A stretch of DNA of 64,000 bases, taken from contig JAKARC010000009.1 of the NCBI GenBank assembly GCA_021822385.1, positions 1-64,000 of the forward strand. Reading direction: 5' to 3'. Below, piece by piece: positions 11,392 through 20,225 of this stretch. The stretch's first letter is position 1. Each line of letters starts with the position of its first letter. The notes beneath the pieces were generated by a model, which was given only the letters and a program-made list of their open reading frames with translations, was not told where the DNA came from and searched no databases. This stretch comes from Pseudomonadota bacterium. Its GTDB lineage: Bacteria > Pseudomonadota > Gammaproteobacteria > Steroidobacterales > Steroidobacteraceae. The position numbers and the translations under genes were made by a program.

Positions 11392-12330
11392 ATGCAGCAA
11401 TTCGCCACGCTGAACGCGTCGAAGGCGAACTTCGACGATATCTACGACCAGCCCGATCCGCGTGCCTATTTCACCGTGCTGGGCGCACTCGATTACGTCA
11501 TCCCGGATGTTGCCGAGCCGGTCATCCGACAGATTCTCGCCGCGCGCCGCAAGTGCACGGCCACGGAGGCGACCGTCCTCGATGTGGGCTGCTCGTATGG
11601 GATCAACGCGGCGGTACACCGCTTTCCCCTGAGTTTCCGCGTGCTGCGCCGCCGGTATGTGCATCCGGAGATGGCAGTGCTCAGCGCCGATGAGCTCGCC
11701 CGCCTCGATCGCAACTACTACGCCAGCTGGCCGCAGATCAGCGCCGCGCGTTTCATCGGTCTCGACATGTCGGGCGCTGCGGTGCGCTACGCGGTTGCGG
11801 CCGGCCTGCTGACAACCGGTATCGTTGCCAACTTCGAACACGCTGAGCCGACACTGCAGGAGCGCAGAGCGTTGCGCGCGGTCAACGTGATTCTTTCGAC
11901 CGGTTGTGTCGGCTACGTGACCGAACGAACCTTTCGCGCAATTCTCGACTGCACCGACCAGCCTCCCTGGATAATTTCCTTCGTGCTGCGGATGTTCCCG
12001 TACGCGGATATCGCTGCCGCGCTCGACCGGTTCGGCCTGGTCACCGAGAAGCTCGCCGGCACCACGTTCGTGCAACGGCGCTTTCGTGACGTCAAGGAGT
12101 TCACCGGTTGCCTCACGACCCTCGAGAAACTCGGCATCGATACCCAGGGGCTCGAGGCCGAAGGTCGCTTCCAGGCGGAGCTGTTCCTGTCACGTCCGCG
12201 TACGGACGTGCAAGCCGCGCCGCTCGCAAAGATCGTCAAGGTGGTCAGCGGGCGCGATCGGACTGTTGGGACACGTTATGTCCGCATCGGACGGGGGAGT
12301 GATGCGCGTGTGATGGGCGTGACCTCGTGA
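11392..12330 (+). CDS. Class I SAM-dependent methyltransferase-like protein
   Basis: The 312-residue product carries a glycine-rich SAM-binding motif, VLDVGCSYGINAAV, near residue 63 and an acidic residue after the second strand (FIGLDMSGAAVRYAV). Later segments (VNVILSTGCVGYV, WIISFVLRMFPY) fit the remaining Rossmann strands. The start is ATG 11392 with CAGGAGAAC just upstream; the frame continues 42 codons further but through the promoter/operator region. The acceptor substrate is unknown, and the C-terminal third (from about 230) has no recognisable motif. It is probably controlled by the adjacent MarR-type regulator through the inverted repeat at 11286-11309. Confidence 0.75.
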   Translation: MQQFATLNASKANFDDIYDQPDPRAYFTVLGALDYVIPDVAEPVIRQILAARRKCTATEATVLDVGCSYGINAAVHRFPLSFRVLRRRYVHPEMAVLSADELARLDRNYYASWPQISAARFIGLDMSGAAVRYAVAAGLLTTGIVANFEHAEPTLQERRALRAVNVILSTGCVGYVTERTFRAILDCTDQPPWIISFVLRMFPYADIAAALDRFGLVTEKLAGTTFVQRRFRDVKEFTGCLTTLEKLGIDTQGLEAEGRFQAELFLSRPRTDVQAAPLAKIVKVVSGRDRTVGTRYVRIGRGSDARVMGVTS

Positions 12331-12376
12331 ATGCTCGCGCAGCCGCGTGATACCGCGTCAAGCGACGCACGGTCGT

Positions 12377-13405
12377 TCATTCCTCGGCGGCAGCGCCGAC
12401 GGCCACCCACGCCAGGTCCCGGTGTGAAACCGAATCAAGCTTGAAGGCTCGCGCGGCGGCACTCATGCGCGTCAGCGCCTGTGCCATGGGCATCACCGCT
12501 GCGTGCGTAGATTTTCCGGGTTTGATGAATCGCACCGGATTGATGCGGGCGACCACGTAATTGCGCAGATACGGCGAACGGAACCCGCGTGATTGTAGGC
12601 CGGCGACGATGCGCTTGACCTCGGTGTCGATGGTGAGCAGCCGCGCCGCGAAGCCTTGCCGCTCGCGTAGACTTGCCGCGAGCGGCCGCGCGCTGAAGCG
12701 GTCGACCTTGCGCAGAAACGCGTGGTAGGCGCCGCCGGCGAACCGGCCGGAGCTCTCGTACAGCAGGCCGAGCGTCAGCAGTTCGGGCGCCTCGAGCTGC
12801 GCTGCCCAGCGCTGTTCACTGGCACTGCCGGGCTGTAGCGCCAGGCTATGCGCCATGCGGATCGCCTCCAGGCTCCGATCGCGCAGGTTGTGCGCCTTCT
12901 CGGTATTGAGCGCAAGAATCCGATACGCGAGCTGCGGGTCCGGACAGATGAGCACGGTGATCTGGCGCATCCCGAGTACCTTCGCCGCGGCCAGCCGATG
13001 ACGGCCGTTCGGCGTCGAGAACCGCTCGTCGGCACCACGGACCACGATCAACGGATCGAGGAACAGGCCGACTTCGCCCATCCGCTCGGCGAGCCGCGCG
13101 GTGTGTGTCGGTGACAGATCGCGCTGGAACGTGGTAGGTTGCAGCACGGCGAGCGGCAAGGTGGCCACAAGCAGCGCATGGCCGCTCAGCGGCTCCCGAT
13201 ACGCCCCGATCGGCACGCCGCCGGCGGCGCGCACGTGCGCGGCCAGCGGCGCAATCGCGGCGCTCTCGAGAGCGAGCGGTATGTCGGCGGCTGCCGGCCC
13301 GCGCAGAGTTTCGCGCGGTGCGAGCTTGCCCCGACGGCGTGCGCCGCCGGCACGCCGGGTCCCCGTGCCGCGGCGGGCGGCGCCTGTCTTCTTGAGTGCT
13401 GCCAT
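12377..13405 (-). CDS. Orphan ParB N-terminal-domain protein
   Basis: This 342-residue protein has a ParB/Spo0J-type nuclease or CTP-binding fold at residues about 85-160. The signs are LQPTTFQRDLSPTHTARLAERM, split here by position, then GLFLDPLIVV and NGRHRLAAAKVLGMRQITVLI, where NGRHR stands where canonical ParB has GERR. The N-terminal 35 residues are very basic (AARRGTGTRRAGGARRRGK). No ParA partner or parS-like repeat lies nearby, so a role in chromosome partition is not supported. It may be one of the ParB-like regulators or nucleases. The start is ATG 13405; an in-frame extension to 14206 runs antisense through the MATE gene and is spurious. It converges with the methyltransferase gene 46 bp away. 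Confidence 0.7.
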   Translation of the reverse strand: MAALKKTGAARRGTGTRRAGGARRRGKLAPRETLRGPAAADIPLALESAAIAPLAAHVRAAGGVPIGAYREPLSGHALLVATLPLAVLQPTTFQRDLSPTHTARLAERMGEVGLFLDPLIVVRGADERFSTPNGRHRLAAAKVLGMRQITVLICPDPQLAYRILALNTEKAHNLRDRSLEAIRMAHSLALQPGSASEQRWAAQLEAPELLTLGLLYESSGRFAGGAYHAFLRKVDRFSARPLAASLRERQGFAARLLTIDTEVKRIVAGLQSRGFRSPYLRNYVVARINPVRFIKPGKSTHAAVMPMAQALTRMSAAARAFKLDSVSHRDLAWVAVGAAAEE

Positions 13406-13484
13406 GGCGCGATACGGTGCACCGGAGGGACCGGCGCGTAAAGAGGCTGTGCGAGAATAGCCGATCGGATCGCGGAGCTTTCGC

Positions 13485-14915
13485 ATGGACATCGGCGCTA
13501 CAGCCCCGGCGGGCGCGCGTCTGCCGGCACAGCGCATCGATCGTGACGGCCGCGCGCACATCGATATGCGTGTCGTCTGGGCGCTGGCATTGCCGCTGAT
13601 GGCCAACAGCGCCGTGCAGGTGATTTTGAACCTCACGGACATGTGGTTCATCGGACATATCTCCACGGCGGCGCTCGCCGCCGTCGGCGCGGTGCAGTGG
13701 CTCATCCTCGGTGTCATGTTCGTGCTTGGCGGCAGCAGCATGGCGGTGCAGACACTGGCCTCGCATGCGCACGGCGCGCGCCGGTATCGGCGCGCTGCGC
13801 AGGCAACCTGGACTGCGCTCTGGGTGACGTTGTGCATCGCGCCGGTGTGCATCCTGCTCGCTCTGGCCGGCCCGGCGATCCTGGCGCCGTTCGGGTTCGC
13901 CCCACGGATCGCGCGTCTGGCCGTGCAGTTCTGGTTGCCGCGCATCGGCGGCGCATCGATCGCGGTCGCGGCCTGGGCCATGATGGGATTTTTCAATGGC
14001 ATCGGCCGCACACGCATCAGCTTCCTCGTGGCCGCGGCCGCGGCGCTCGCCAATGCGATCTTCAATGACCTCTTCATCTTCCATTTGGGCTTGGGCGTGG
14101 CCGGCTCGGCCTGGGCGAGCAACGCGGCACAGGCGGTCGGATTCCTGGTCGGGTTCGTGTTGTTTCTGCGCGCGCCGATCCGCGCGCTGTTCAAACCACA
14201 TCTCATGTGGCGACCGCGCTGGCAGGCGCTGCGCCGGCAATTGCGCTTGGGATTTCCGCTCGGACTGATGCCGGCGGCGGACGTGCTCGGATTCTCCGTG
14301 TTTCAGATGATGCAGGTCCGTTACGGGATGGTCGGCGGCGCGGCCACTCAGATGGTCACGGTGCTCACCTCCATCGCCTATCTGCCGGGCATCGGCATCG
14401 CCACGGCCGCGGCCACCCTCGTCGGTCAGTCGATCGGGGCGGGCGATCGCGCCTGGGCACTGCGCCTCGGCACCCGGATCATCCTGCTCGCCGCACTGGT
14501 CATGGGCGGGATCGGAGTGCTGCTCGCGGTGGGCGGGCCGTGGCTGATGCCGCTGTTTGCCGGTGCGCACGACCGCGCCTCGGTACAGGCGGCGCAATTG
14601 GGCGCGCAGCTGCTGTGGTTCGCCGCGGCCTACCAGTTCTTCGACGGCCTGAATCTCGGCAGCAGCATGTGCCTGCGGGGTGCGGGCGACGTGCGCGTTC
14701 CCGCCGCATTGATTTTTCCGGTCTGCTGGCTCGTCTTCCTGCCGCTGGCGTACGCGTTCACGTTCGCTCCCGGGGAGGGCTGGGTGCATTTTCTGCCGCA
14801 GTTCGGCTGGGGTGCACGTGGGGGCTGGAGTGCGGTCATCATCTACGTCGTTCTGCTCGGTGCGGCATTGTTTTCGCGCTGGCGCTCGCGCGCCTGGCAG
14901 CGGATCCGCATCTAG
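13485..14915 (+). CDS. MATE-family multidrug/sodium antiporter
   Basis: This is an inner-membrane efflux protein of the NorM/DinF type, 476 residues with about twelve hydrophobic segments. Early motifs are VWALALPLMANSAVQ and LTDMWFIGHISTAALAAVGAV, the latter the typical helix 1-2 signature. The halves are internally similar, with a second set beginning near residue 250 (FPLGLMPAADVLGFSVFQMM). It exports organic cations or drugs in exchange for Na+ or H+; the substrate cannot be read. GGAG lies seven bases before ATG 13485. It diverges from the ParB-like gene, with 79 bp between starts. Confidence 0.9.
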   Translation: MDIGATAPAGARLPAQRIDRDGRAHIDMRVVWALALPLMANSAVQVILNLTDMWFIGHISTAALAAVGAVQWLILGVMFVLGGSSMAVQTLASHAHGARRYRRAAQATWTALWVTLCIAPVCILLALAGPAILAPFGFAPRIARLAVQFWLPRIGGASIAVAAWAMMGFFNGIGRTRISFLVAAAAALANAIFNDLFIFHLGLGVAGSAWASNAAQAVGFLVGFVLFLRAPIRALFKPHLMWRPRWQALRRQLRLGFPLGLMPAADVLGFSVFQMMQVRYGMVGGAATQMVTVLTSIAYLPGIGIATAAATLVGQSIGAGDRAWALRLGTRIILLAALVMGGIGVLLAVGGPWLMPLFAGAHDRASVQAAQLGAQLLWFAAAYQFFDGLNLGSSMCLRGAGDVRVPAALIFPVCWLVFLPLAYAFTFAPGEGWVHFLPQFGWGARGGWSAVIIYVVLLGAALFSRWRSRAWQRIRI

Positions 14916-15032
14916 GCCGGATTGCGCCCGCGTGCGGTTTCGTCACATCGTCGCGCTTCGAGCCGCTGGCATGACGCGGGCGCGCTGTCGGGGGCGACGG
15001 CCGTGACCAGGCGGACCGCGCGGCGTGTACGC

Positions 15033-16085
15033 TCAGGCGTCCGCAGGCGCTGTGCCGATCGAGCCGCGGATGATCATCTCCAGGGGCACGCGCCGCCGGG
15101 GCGCCGGCTGCGGCCAGCCGTGGCGGTGCGGTTGATATTCGCTGATCAGATCGGCGGCGACGCGACCGAGCGTACGCACCGGCTGGCGGACCGTGGTGAG
15201 CTGCGGCCAGATCATGGTCGCTACCGGGGCATCATCGAAGCCGACGACGGACAGCTGCTCAGGCAACGCGAGCGACAGCTGTCGGGCGGCGGATACCGCG
15301 GCCGCGGCCATATCATCGTTGCTGGCAAAAATCGCGGTGGGACGGGGCCGATGACTGAGCATGCGGCGCGCGCACTCGAGTCCTTCGGCAAACTCGAAGT
15401 TGCCGCTCTGCACCAGCGCCGCATCAATGTCCACACCGTGCGCGCGCATCGCATCGGCGAAGCCGAGATAGCGCTGCTCGGTGGCCCGGTGCGACGGGCG
15501 GCCGCGCATGAATGCAATGCGGCGGTGTCCTCGTTCCAGCAGTGCGCCGGTGAGATCGCGGGCCGCCGCACGATCGTCGGTGTCGACCACGGGCGCATCG
15601 AGTCGGGCATGCATCGGTGCGATGAGCACCGCCGGAACGTCGGCGGCCGCCAAGGTGGCATGCACCGCCGGCAGGTCGCCGAGCGGCGGCAGCAGAATCA
15701 CGCCCTCCAAGCGCAGTTGCCGGATGAGCGTGCTGAGATGTCGCCGCAGGTCAGGGCTGCTCGCCTCGAGCGGCTCGATCATCAGATGCAGGTTGGATTC
15801 ATGACAGCGCTGGACGGCGCCGGTTTGAAATTCGCTCAGGTAGTCGCCCGGCTGATCGTAGAACAGGCCAATCAGGAACGAGCGGTCGCCGGCAAGACCG
15901 CGCGCCGCGAGGTTGGGCTGGTAATCGAGCTGCTGAATCGCGGCCAGCACGCGCGCGCGCGTCTCGGCGCGCACGCCGGGCTCGTTGTTGATGACGCGCG
16001 AGACGGTCTTCGCCGATACTCCCGACCGCGCCGCCACGACCGCCAGGGTCGCGGGGCTGCGACCGGAATCCACCACTCTGCGCAT
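15033..16085 (-). CDS. LacI/GalR-family transcriptional regulator
   Basis: This is a 350-residue sugar-responsive repressor. The N-terminal helix-turn-helix and hinge read LAVVAARSGVSAKTVSRVIN and TRARVLAAIQQLDYQPNLAARGLA. The periplasmic-binding-protein-like effector domain follows from about residue 70, with the typical FASNDDMAAAAV and LSVVGFDDAPVATMIWPQLTTV segments. It diverges from a sodium/solute symporter, with 65 bp between the genes and a GalR-type palindrome in the middle. It therefore probably represses the symporter and itself, with relief by the transported sugar or a metabolite of it. The effector is not identifiable. Confidence 0.92.
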   Translation of the reverse strand: MRRVVDSGRSPATLAVVAARSGVSAKTVSRVINNEPGVRAETRARVLAAIQQLDYQPNLAARGLAGDRSFLIGLFYDQPGDYLSEFQTGAVQRCHESNLHLMIEPLEASSPDLRRHLSTLIRQLRLEGVILLPPLGDLPAVHATLAAADVPAVLIAPMHARLDAPVVDTDDRAAARDLTGALLERGHRRIAFMRGRPSHRATEQRYLGFADAMRAHGVDIDAALVQSGNFEFAEGLECARRMLSHRPRPTAIFASNDDMAAAAVSAARQLSLALPEQLSVVGFDDAPVATMIWPQLTTVRQPVRTLGRVAADLISEYQPHRHGWPQPAPRRRVPLEMIIRGSIGTAPADA

Positions 16086-16104
16086 GCGCGTAGGATAGAA
16101 GAAA

Positions 16105-16118
16105 TGTCAGCGCTGTCA
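16105..16118. promoter_or_regulatory. LacI/GalR-type operator
   Basis: TGTCAGCGCTGTCA fits the LacI/GalR half-site pattern TGNNAGCGCTNNCA, with six of seven paired positions symmetric around the central CG. It lies between the divergent regulator and symporter starts, well placed to control both. Confidence 0.6.
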
Positions 16119-16150
16119 ATCCAGCCACAACGGCACGGAGGACGAGTCGG

Positions 16151-17731
16151 ATGATGTCCGCGCCAGGGCCGCTTGCGCTGTTCGTCGCGGTGGCCTGCAC
16201 CGTCGCAATGGTCGGCTTCGGCCTGCTCGTTTCACGGCGGCAGCGCAGTCTGGATGATTATTTTCTCGCCTCGCGCGCCTCGCGCTGGCCTGCGATCGGC
16301 CTGGCGTTGTACGCCTCGAACATCTCACCCACGGCCATCATCGCGCTCGCCGGTGCGGCCTATGCGTTTGGCATTTCCGTATACGACTACGAATGGTCGG
16401 CGACGGTGGTGCTGGTCTTCTTTTGCGTCTTTCTGCTGCCGGCGGTGCTCGGTAGCCGCGTCTACACCATGCCGGAGTTCCTCGAGCGCCGTTACGACCG
16501 CAGCGCGCGCGTGTACTTCGCGGCATTGACGTTATTTCTGCTGGTGTTCGTCGATTCAGCCGCCGCACTTTACAGCGGTGCTCTGGTGTGCCGCATGCTG
16601 ATGCCCGCCGTGCCGCTGTGGGCGCTGGTGGCGCTGCTGGCGGGCGTGGCGAGCCTGTACACGCTTACCGGCGGTCTGCGCGCGGTGATGTGGACGGGAG
16701 CGGTGCAGGCGGTGCTGCTGATCGGCAGCGCCTGCATCATCGCGACGGCGACGTTCCTGCGCGTCGGCGGCTGGCAGGCGCTCACCAGTCGGGTCGGACC
16801 CGGCATGCTGAGCCTGATCGAGCCGGCCGGCTCCGCCGGCGTGCCCTGGCCGGGCCTGTTGTTCGGTATACCCGTACTCGGATTTTATTACTGGTGCACC
16901 AACCACTACATCGTGCAGCGGGTGCTGTCGGCGCGCTCGCTCGATGATGGCCGCCGCGGCGCCCTTCTGACCGGGCTGTTGAAACTGCCGGAACTGTTCC
17001 TGCTGGTGCTGCCCGGAACGTGCGCGCTCGTGTTGTATCCGCATCTGTCGAACCCCGACCAGGTCTACCCGGATCTGATGCGCAATCTCCTGCCCGCCGG
17101 GCTGCTCGGCGTGGTGGCCGCCGGCTTCATCGGGGCCACGCTGGCTGCATTCGGCTCGACGCTCAATTGCGCATCCGCCCTGATCACGATCGACCTGTTC
17201 GGTCAGATCGCCCCGCGCGTGGCGGCCGCGCATCCGGTCCGGATCGGACGCTTGAGCGCTCTAGGGGTGCTGGTGGTGGCGGTGCTGTGGGCGCCGCAGA
17301 TCCAGCGCTTCGGCGATCTATGGCAGTACCTGCAGGCCGTGCTCGCTTATGCGGTGCCACCGATCGTCGCCTTGTTCGTGACCGGTCAGTTCTGGGCGCG
17401 CGCCAGTGCCGCCGGCGCGCGCGCCACTTTGCTGGTGGGCACCGTGTGCGGCGCGACACTGTTCATGCTGACGACAGTGCTGCGCGTCGTCCAGCTGCAG
17501 TTTCTCTACGCCGCGCCCATCCTGCTCGCGATCGATCTGGCGGTGATGGTCGGGGTGAGTCTGCGCCATCCGGCGCCGCGGAGCGCCGCCGTCGATGCGC
17601 TGGTCTGGAGCAGTGCGGACTACCGCGCGGAGACGCAAAGACTGCGCGGTCTGTCCCCGTTCTCCAACTACCGCCTGCAGGGGCTGGCGCTGTTGCTACT
17701 GACCGCGCTCATCGTGGTCGCTTTCCGTTGA
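16151..17731 (+). CDS. Sodium/solute symporter (SSS family, probably sugar)
   Basis: This is a 526-residue inner-membrane Na+-coupled transporter with about 13-14 membrane helices. Family signatures are QRSLDDYFLASRASRWPAIG after helix 1, SNISPTAIIALAGAAYAFG, LYTLTGGLRAVMWTGAVQ and FGSTLNCASALITIDLF. These resemble the SGLT sugar branch more than the proline or acetate branches, and the divergent LacI regulator supports a sugar substrate. ATG 16151 is preceded by GGAGG nine bases upstream; the second ATG at 16154 is an alternative. It ends 11 bp from the convergent hemN. Confidence 0.88.
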   Translation: MMSAPGPLALFVAVACTVAMVGFGLLVSRRQRSLDDYFLASRASRWPAIGLALYASNISPTAIIALAGAAYAFGISVYDYEWSATVVLVFFCVFLLPAVLGSRVYTMPEFLERRYDRSARVYFAALTLFLLVFVDSAAALYSGALVCRMLMPAVPLWALVALLAGVASLYTLTGGLRAVMWTGAVQAVLLIGSACIIATATFLRVGGWQALTSRVGPGMLSLIEPAGSAGVPWPGLLFGIPVLGFYYWCTNHYIVQRVLSARSLDDGRRGALLTGLLKLPELFLLVLPGTCALVLYPHLSNPDQVYPDLMRNLLPAGLLGVVAAGFIGATLAAFGSTLNCASALITIDLFGQIAPRVAAAHPVRIGRLSALGVLVVAVLWAPQIQRFGDLWQYLQAVLAYAVPPIVALFVTGQFWARASAAGARATLLVGTVCGATLFMLTTVLRVVQLQFLYAAPILLAIDLAVMVGVSLRHPAPRSAAVDALVWSSADYRAETQRLRGLSPFSNYRLQGLALLLLTALIVVAFR

Positions 17732-17742
17732 GGGCCACGCGT

Positions 17743-19137
17743 TCAGACCACGCGCGAGTAACGTGGCGCCGCGGCGTCGGCCGATTGCGTGCCGATGTAG
17801 CGATCGAAGCACATCGCGAGCAGACGCAGCAGCAGCTGACCGCGGGGTGTCGCGCGGATCGAGCTCGGACTGAGGGCAATCAGGCCATCCGCCTCGAGCG
17901 CGCGCAGAGCCGGCCACGCCGAGGAAAAGTAGGCGTGAAAGTCGATCGTATGGCGCGCTTCGATGGCGGCGATGTCGATTTCGCCCCGGCACATGACCTG
18001 TTGGATCACAGCGGCGCGCAGCAGGTCGTCGGGCGTGAGCGTGAGCCCGCGCGCGAGCGGGAGCCGGCCGGCCGCCACCGCCGCTTCCCATGCGTCGAGC
18101 TCGCGGTGATTCTGGCTGAAGCTCGCGCCGATGTGGCTGATCGCGCTGACGCCGAGGCCGACCAGGTCGCAGTCGGCATGGGTGGTGTAGCCCATGAAAT
18201 TGCGCTGCAGGTCGCCGGCGGCGCGTGCGGCGGTGAGATCGTCCTGCGGCAGCGCGAAGTGGTCCATACCGATGTAGCAGTATCCGGCGGCCTCGAGGCG
18301 CTCGATGGCGAGGGCAAGCAGTCTGATACGCAGCTCCGGATGCGGCAGGAATGTGGCATCGAGATGGCGCTGGGGCTTGAACCGCTCAGGCAGGTGCGCA
18401 TAGCCGTACACCGCGAGCCGATCGGGGCGCGCGTCGATCACCGTGGCGAGCGTGCGCTCGAATCCGGCGAGCGTCTGCATGGGCAAACCATAGATGAGGT
18501 CGACGTTGACCGATCGAAAGCCGTTGGCGCGGCAGGCCTCGATGACGGCAAGAGTCTGTTCGACGCTCTGGATGCGGTTGACTGCCCGTTGCACGTCCGG
18601 ATCGAAGTCCTGTATGCCGAGACTGGCGCGGTTGAAGCCGAGCGCGGCCAGCGCGGCGATGTCCTGCGGGAGCACCGTGCGCGGATCGAGTTCGATGGAA
18701 TAGTCGCGCTGCGCCCGCGCACTCAGGCGAAACTGCCGGCCAAGTGCCGCGAGCAACCGGGCGATCTGCGCCGGCCGGAAGAAGTTCGGTGTGCCGCCGC
18801 CGAGGTGCAGTTGCAGCACCTCCCGCTCCCGCTCGAACAGCGCACCGATCATGACGAGTTCCTGCAGCAGATGGCGCAGATACTGCTCGGCGCGGGCGGT
18901 GTCGCGGGTGATGACCCGATTGCAGGCGCAATAGAAGCACGGGCTCGCGCAAAAGGGCATGTGCACGTAAACCGACAGCGCATGCCCGCTCGCGTTGCTG
19001 CGCCGGATGTGCTCGCGCAGGTCCGCGCTCGTGAACGCGGCGGTGAACTGCGGCGCCGTGGGATAGGAAGTGTAGCGCGGTCCCGGCCGGTCGTAACGAC
19101 GCAGGAGGTCGGGCTCGAAGGTGAACGTGCTCGTCAT
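17743..19137 (-). CDS. hemN: Oxygen-independent coproporphyrinogen III oxidase
   Basis: This radical-SAM enzyme converts coproporphyrinogen III to protoporphyrinogen IX without oxygen in cytoplasmic haem synthesis. Its 464 residues match E. coli HemN length. The 4Fe-4S ligands are Cys63, Cys67 and Cys70 in MPFCASPCFYCACN. The GGGTPNFF SAM-binding motif lies just beyond residue 110 and SIELDPRTV a little further on. The C-terminal HemN-specific domain (YFSSAWPALRALEADGLI) is present, which separates it from HemW-like homologues. I saw no clear FNR-type box upstream. It diverges from the rhomboid gene. Confidence 0.95.
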   Translation of the reverse strand: MTSTFTFEPDLLRRYDRPGPRYTSYPTAPQFTAAFTSADLREHIRRSNASGHALSVYVHMPFCASPCFYCACNRVITRDTARAEQYLRHLLQELVMIGALFEREREVLQLHLGGGTPNFFRPAQIARLLAALGRQFRLSARAQRDYSIELDPRTVLPQDIAALAALGFNRASLGIQDFDPDVQRAVNRIQSVEQTLAVIEACRANGFRSVNVDLIYGLPMQTLAGFERTLATVIDARPDRLAVYGYAHLPERFKPQRHLDATFLPHPELRIRLLALAIERLEAAGYCYIGMDHFALPQDDLTAARAAGDLQRNFMGYTTHADCDLVGLGVSAISHIGASFSQNHRELDAWEAAVAAGRLPLARGLTLTPDDLLRAAVIQQVMCRGEIDIAAIEARHTIDFHAYFSSAWPALRALEADGLIALSPSSIRATPRGQLLLRLLAMCFDRYIGTQSADAAAPRYSRVV

Positions 19138-19262
19138 GTCCGCAGGCTTCGCCGCTGAAGGTCATCGAAAACAGTATATTCACGCGGCACCATGCCTAGC
19201 GCCATACGTACAAGTGCGCGCCCCGACCCACACCCCGGCTGCCGAGCGGGACAGTCTGCACG

Positions 19263-20156
19263 GTGTGCGTGAGCGTGTCGGTGTGCGGGATCGACGTCGA
19301 GATCTTCCGCTCTCGCGCCCGGCGCGCCTGCAGGGAACGTGCGTTCGTTCTCACGGCGCTCGGTATTGCGAGCCGGGTCATCGACCTGGACGGCTGGGTG
19401 GTGCTGCAGGTCGCCGCGGCCGACGTTGATCGCGCGTCGGCGCAGCTGCGCGAGTACGAACTGGAAAACTCCGCACCCCCACAGCACGCCGAGCCGGTGC
19501 TGTTTACGCATGCCTGGGTGGGCTGCGTCGGCTACGCCGCCTGGCTGCTCGGTGTGGCCTACACCGTCTCGAATGGGCTGGTGCGCCTGGATGCGTTCAA
19601 CCGGGGCGAGCTCTTCGGTGCACGGGTGCAGCAGGGACAGTGGTGGCGGGCCTGGACCAGCCTGACGCTGCATGCGAGCGGGCCGCACCTTGCCGCAAAC
19701 CTGCTCGCAGGGGTGGTGTTCGGATATGTCGCGGGCCGTCAGTTCGGCGCCGGGACCGCCTGGTTGCTGATCGTGCTCGCGGCAGGGTGGGCCAATGTGC
19801 TCCAGGGCCTGGCCGGACCGCCCGAGTATCGTTCCGTGGGCGCCTCGACTGCTGTTTTCGCCGCATTGGGGATCATCGTTGCGCACACCGGCTGGAGCGG
19901 GCGCCGTACGCCACAGAGCGTATTGCGTCGCTGGGTGCCGTTCGGCGCTGGCGTGGTGCTGCTCGGCTGGCTGGGCACATCCGGCCGGTACACCGATCTT
20001 GTCGCGCACGTGCTCGGCTTCGGCATGGGGGTGCTCTTCGGCTGGGCGGGCGCCTGGGCCGCGACTCGCGGGCGACTCCGGCACATGCCGCAGTGGCTCG
20101 CAGGACTCGTGGCCATGCTCATCATGGCGGTTGCCTGGGGCTTTGCCTTGCGCTGA
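19263..20156 (+). CDS. Rhomboid-family intramembrane serine protease with N-terminal DUF2007-like segment
   Basis: This 297-residue membrane protein has a soluble N-terminus (residues about 8-70, ALGIASRVIDLDGWVVLQV...QLREYELEN) resembling the small DUF2007-type domain often placed before rhomboids. About six to seven helices follow. WWRAWTSLTLHASGPHLAANL holds the conserved His and Asn of helix 2. The proposed nucleophile is Ser195 in YRSVGASTAVFAALG, with His249 in VAHVLGFGMG completing the dyad. The active site reads GAST rather than GxSG. The start is a GTG at 19263, chosen because the N-terminal domain begins there, but it is uncertain by a few codons. The substrate is unknown. Confidence 0.82.
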   Translation: MCVSVSVCGIDVEIFRSRARRACRERAFVLTALGIASRVIDLDGWVVLQVAAADVDRASAQLREYELENSAPPQHAEPVLFTHAWVGCVGYAAWLLGVAYTVSNGLVRLDAFNRGELFGARVQQGQWWRAWTSLTLHASGPHLAANLLAGVVFGYVAGRQFGAGTAWLLIVLAAGWANVLQGLAGPPEYRSVGASTAVFAALGIIVAHTGWSGRRTPQSVLRRWVPFGAGVVLLGWLGTSGRYTDLVAHVLGFGMGVLFGWAGAWAATRGRLRHMPQWLAGLVAMLIMAVAWGFALR

Positions 20157-20180
20157 GCGCCCCTGATGCAGGCGGGGCGC
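20157..20180. terminator. GC-rich hairpin between convergent genes
   Basis: GCGCCCC (20157-20163) pairs with GGGGCGC (20174-20180) around a ten-base loop, immediately after the rhomboid stop codon and before the convergent eda end. There is no T-tract on either strand, so intrinsic termination would be weak. Confidence 0.25.
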
Positions 20181-20225
20181 CGCTGCCGTGGGCGGCGATC
20201 GTCCGCGCACGCGCGCCGCCTGCCA

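Noticed and set aside
13406-14789. Minus-strand frames across the MATE gene, including an extension of the ParB-like protein to 14206
   Set aside because: They are antisense to a clear twelve-helix transporter and contain no domain signatures.
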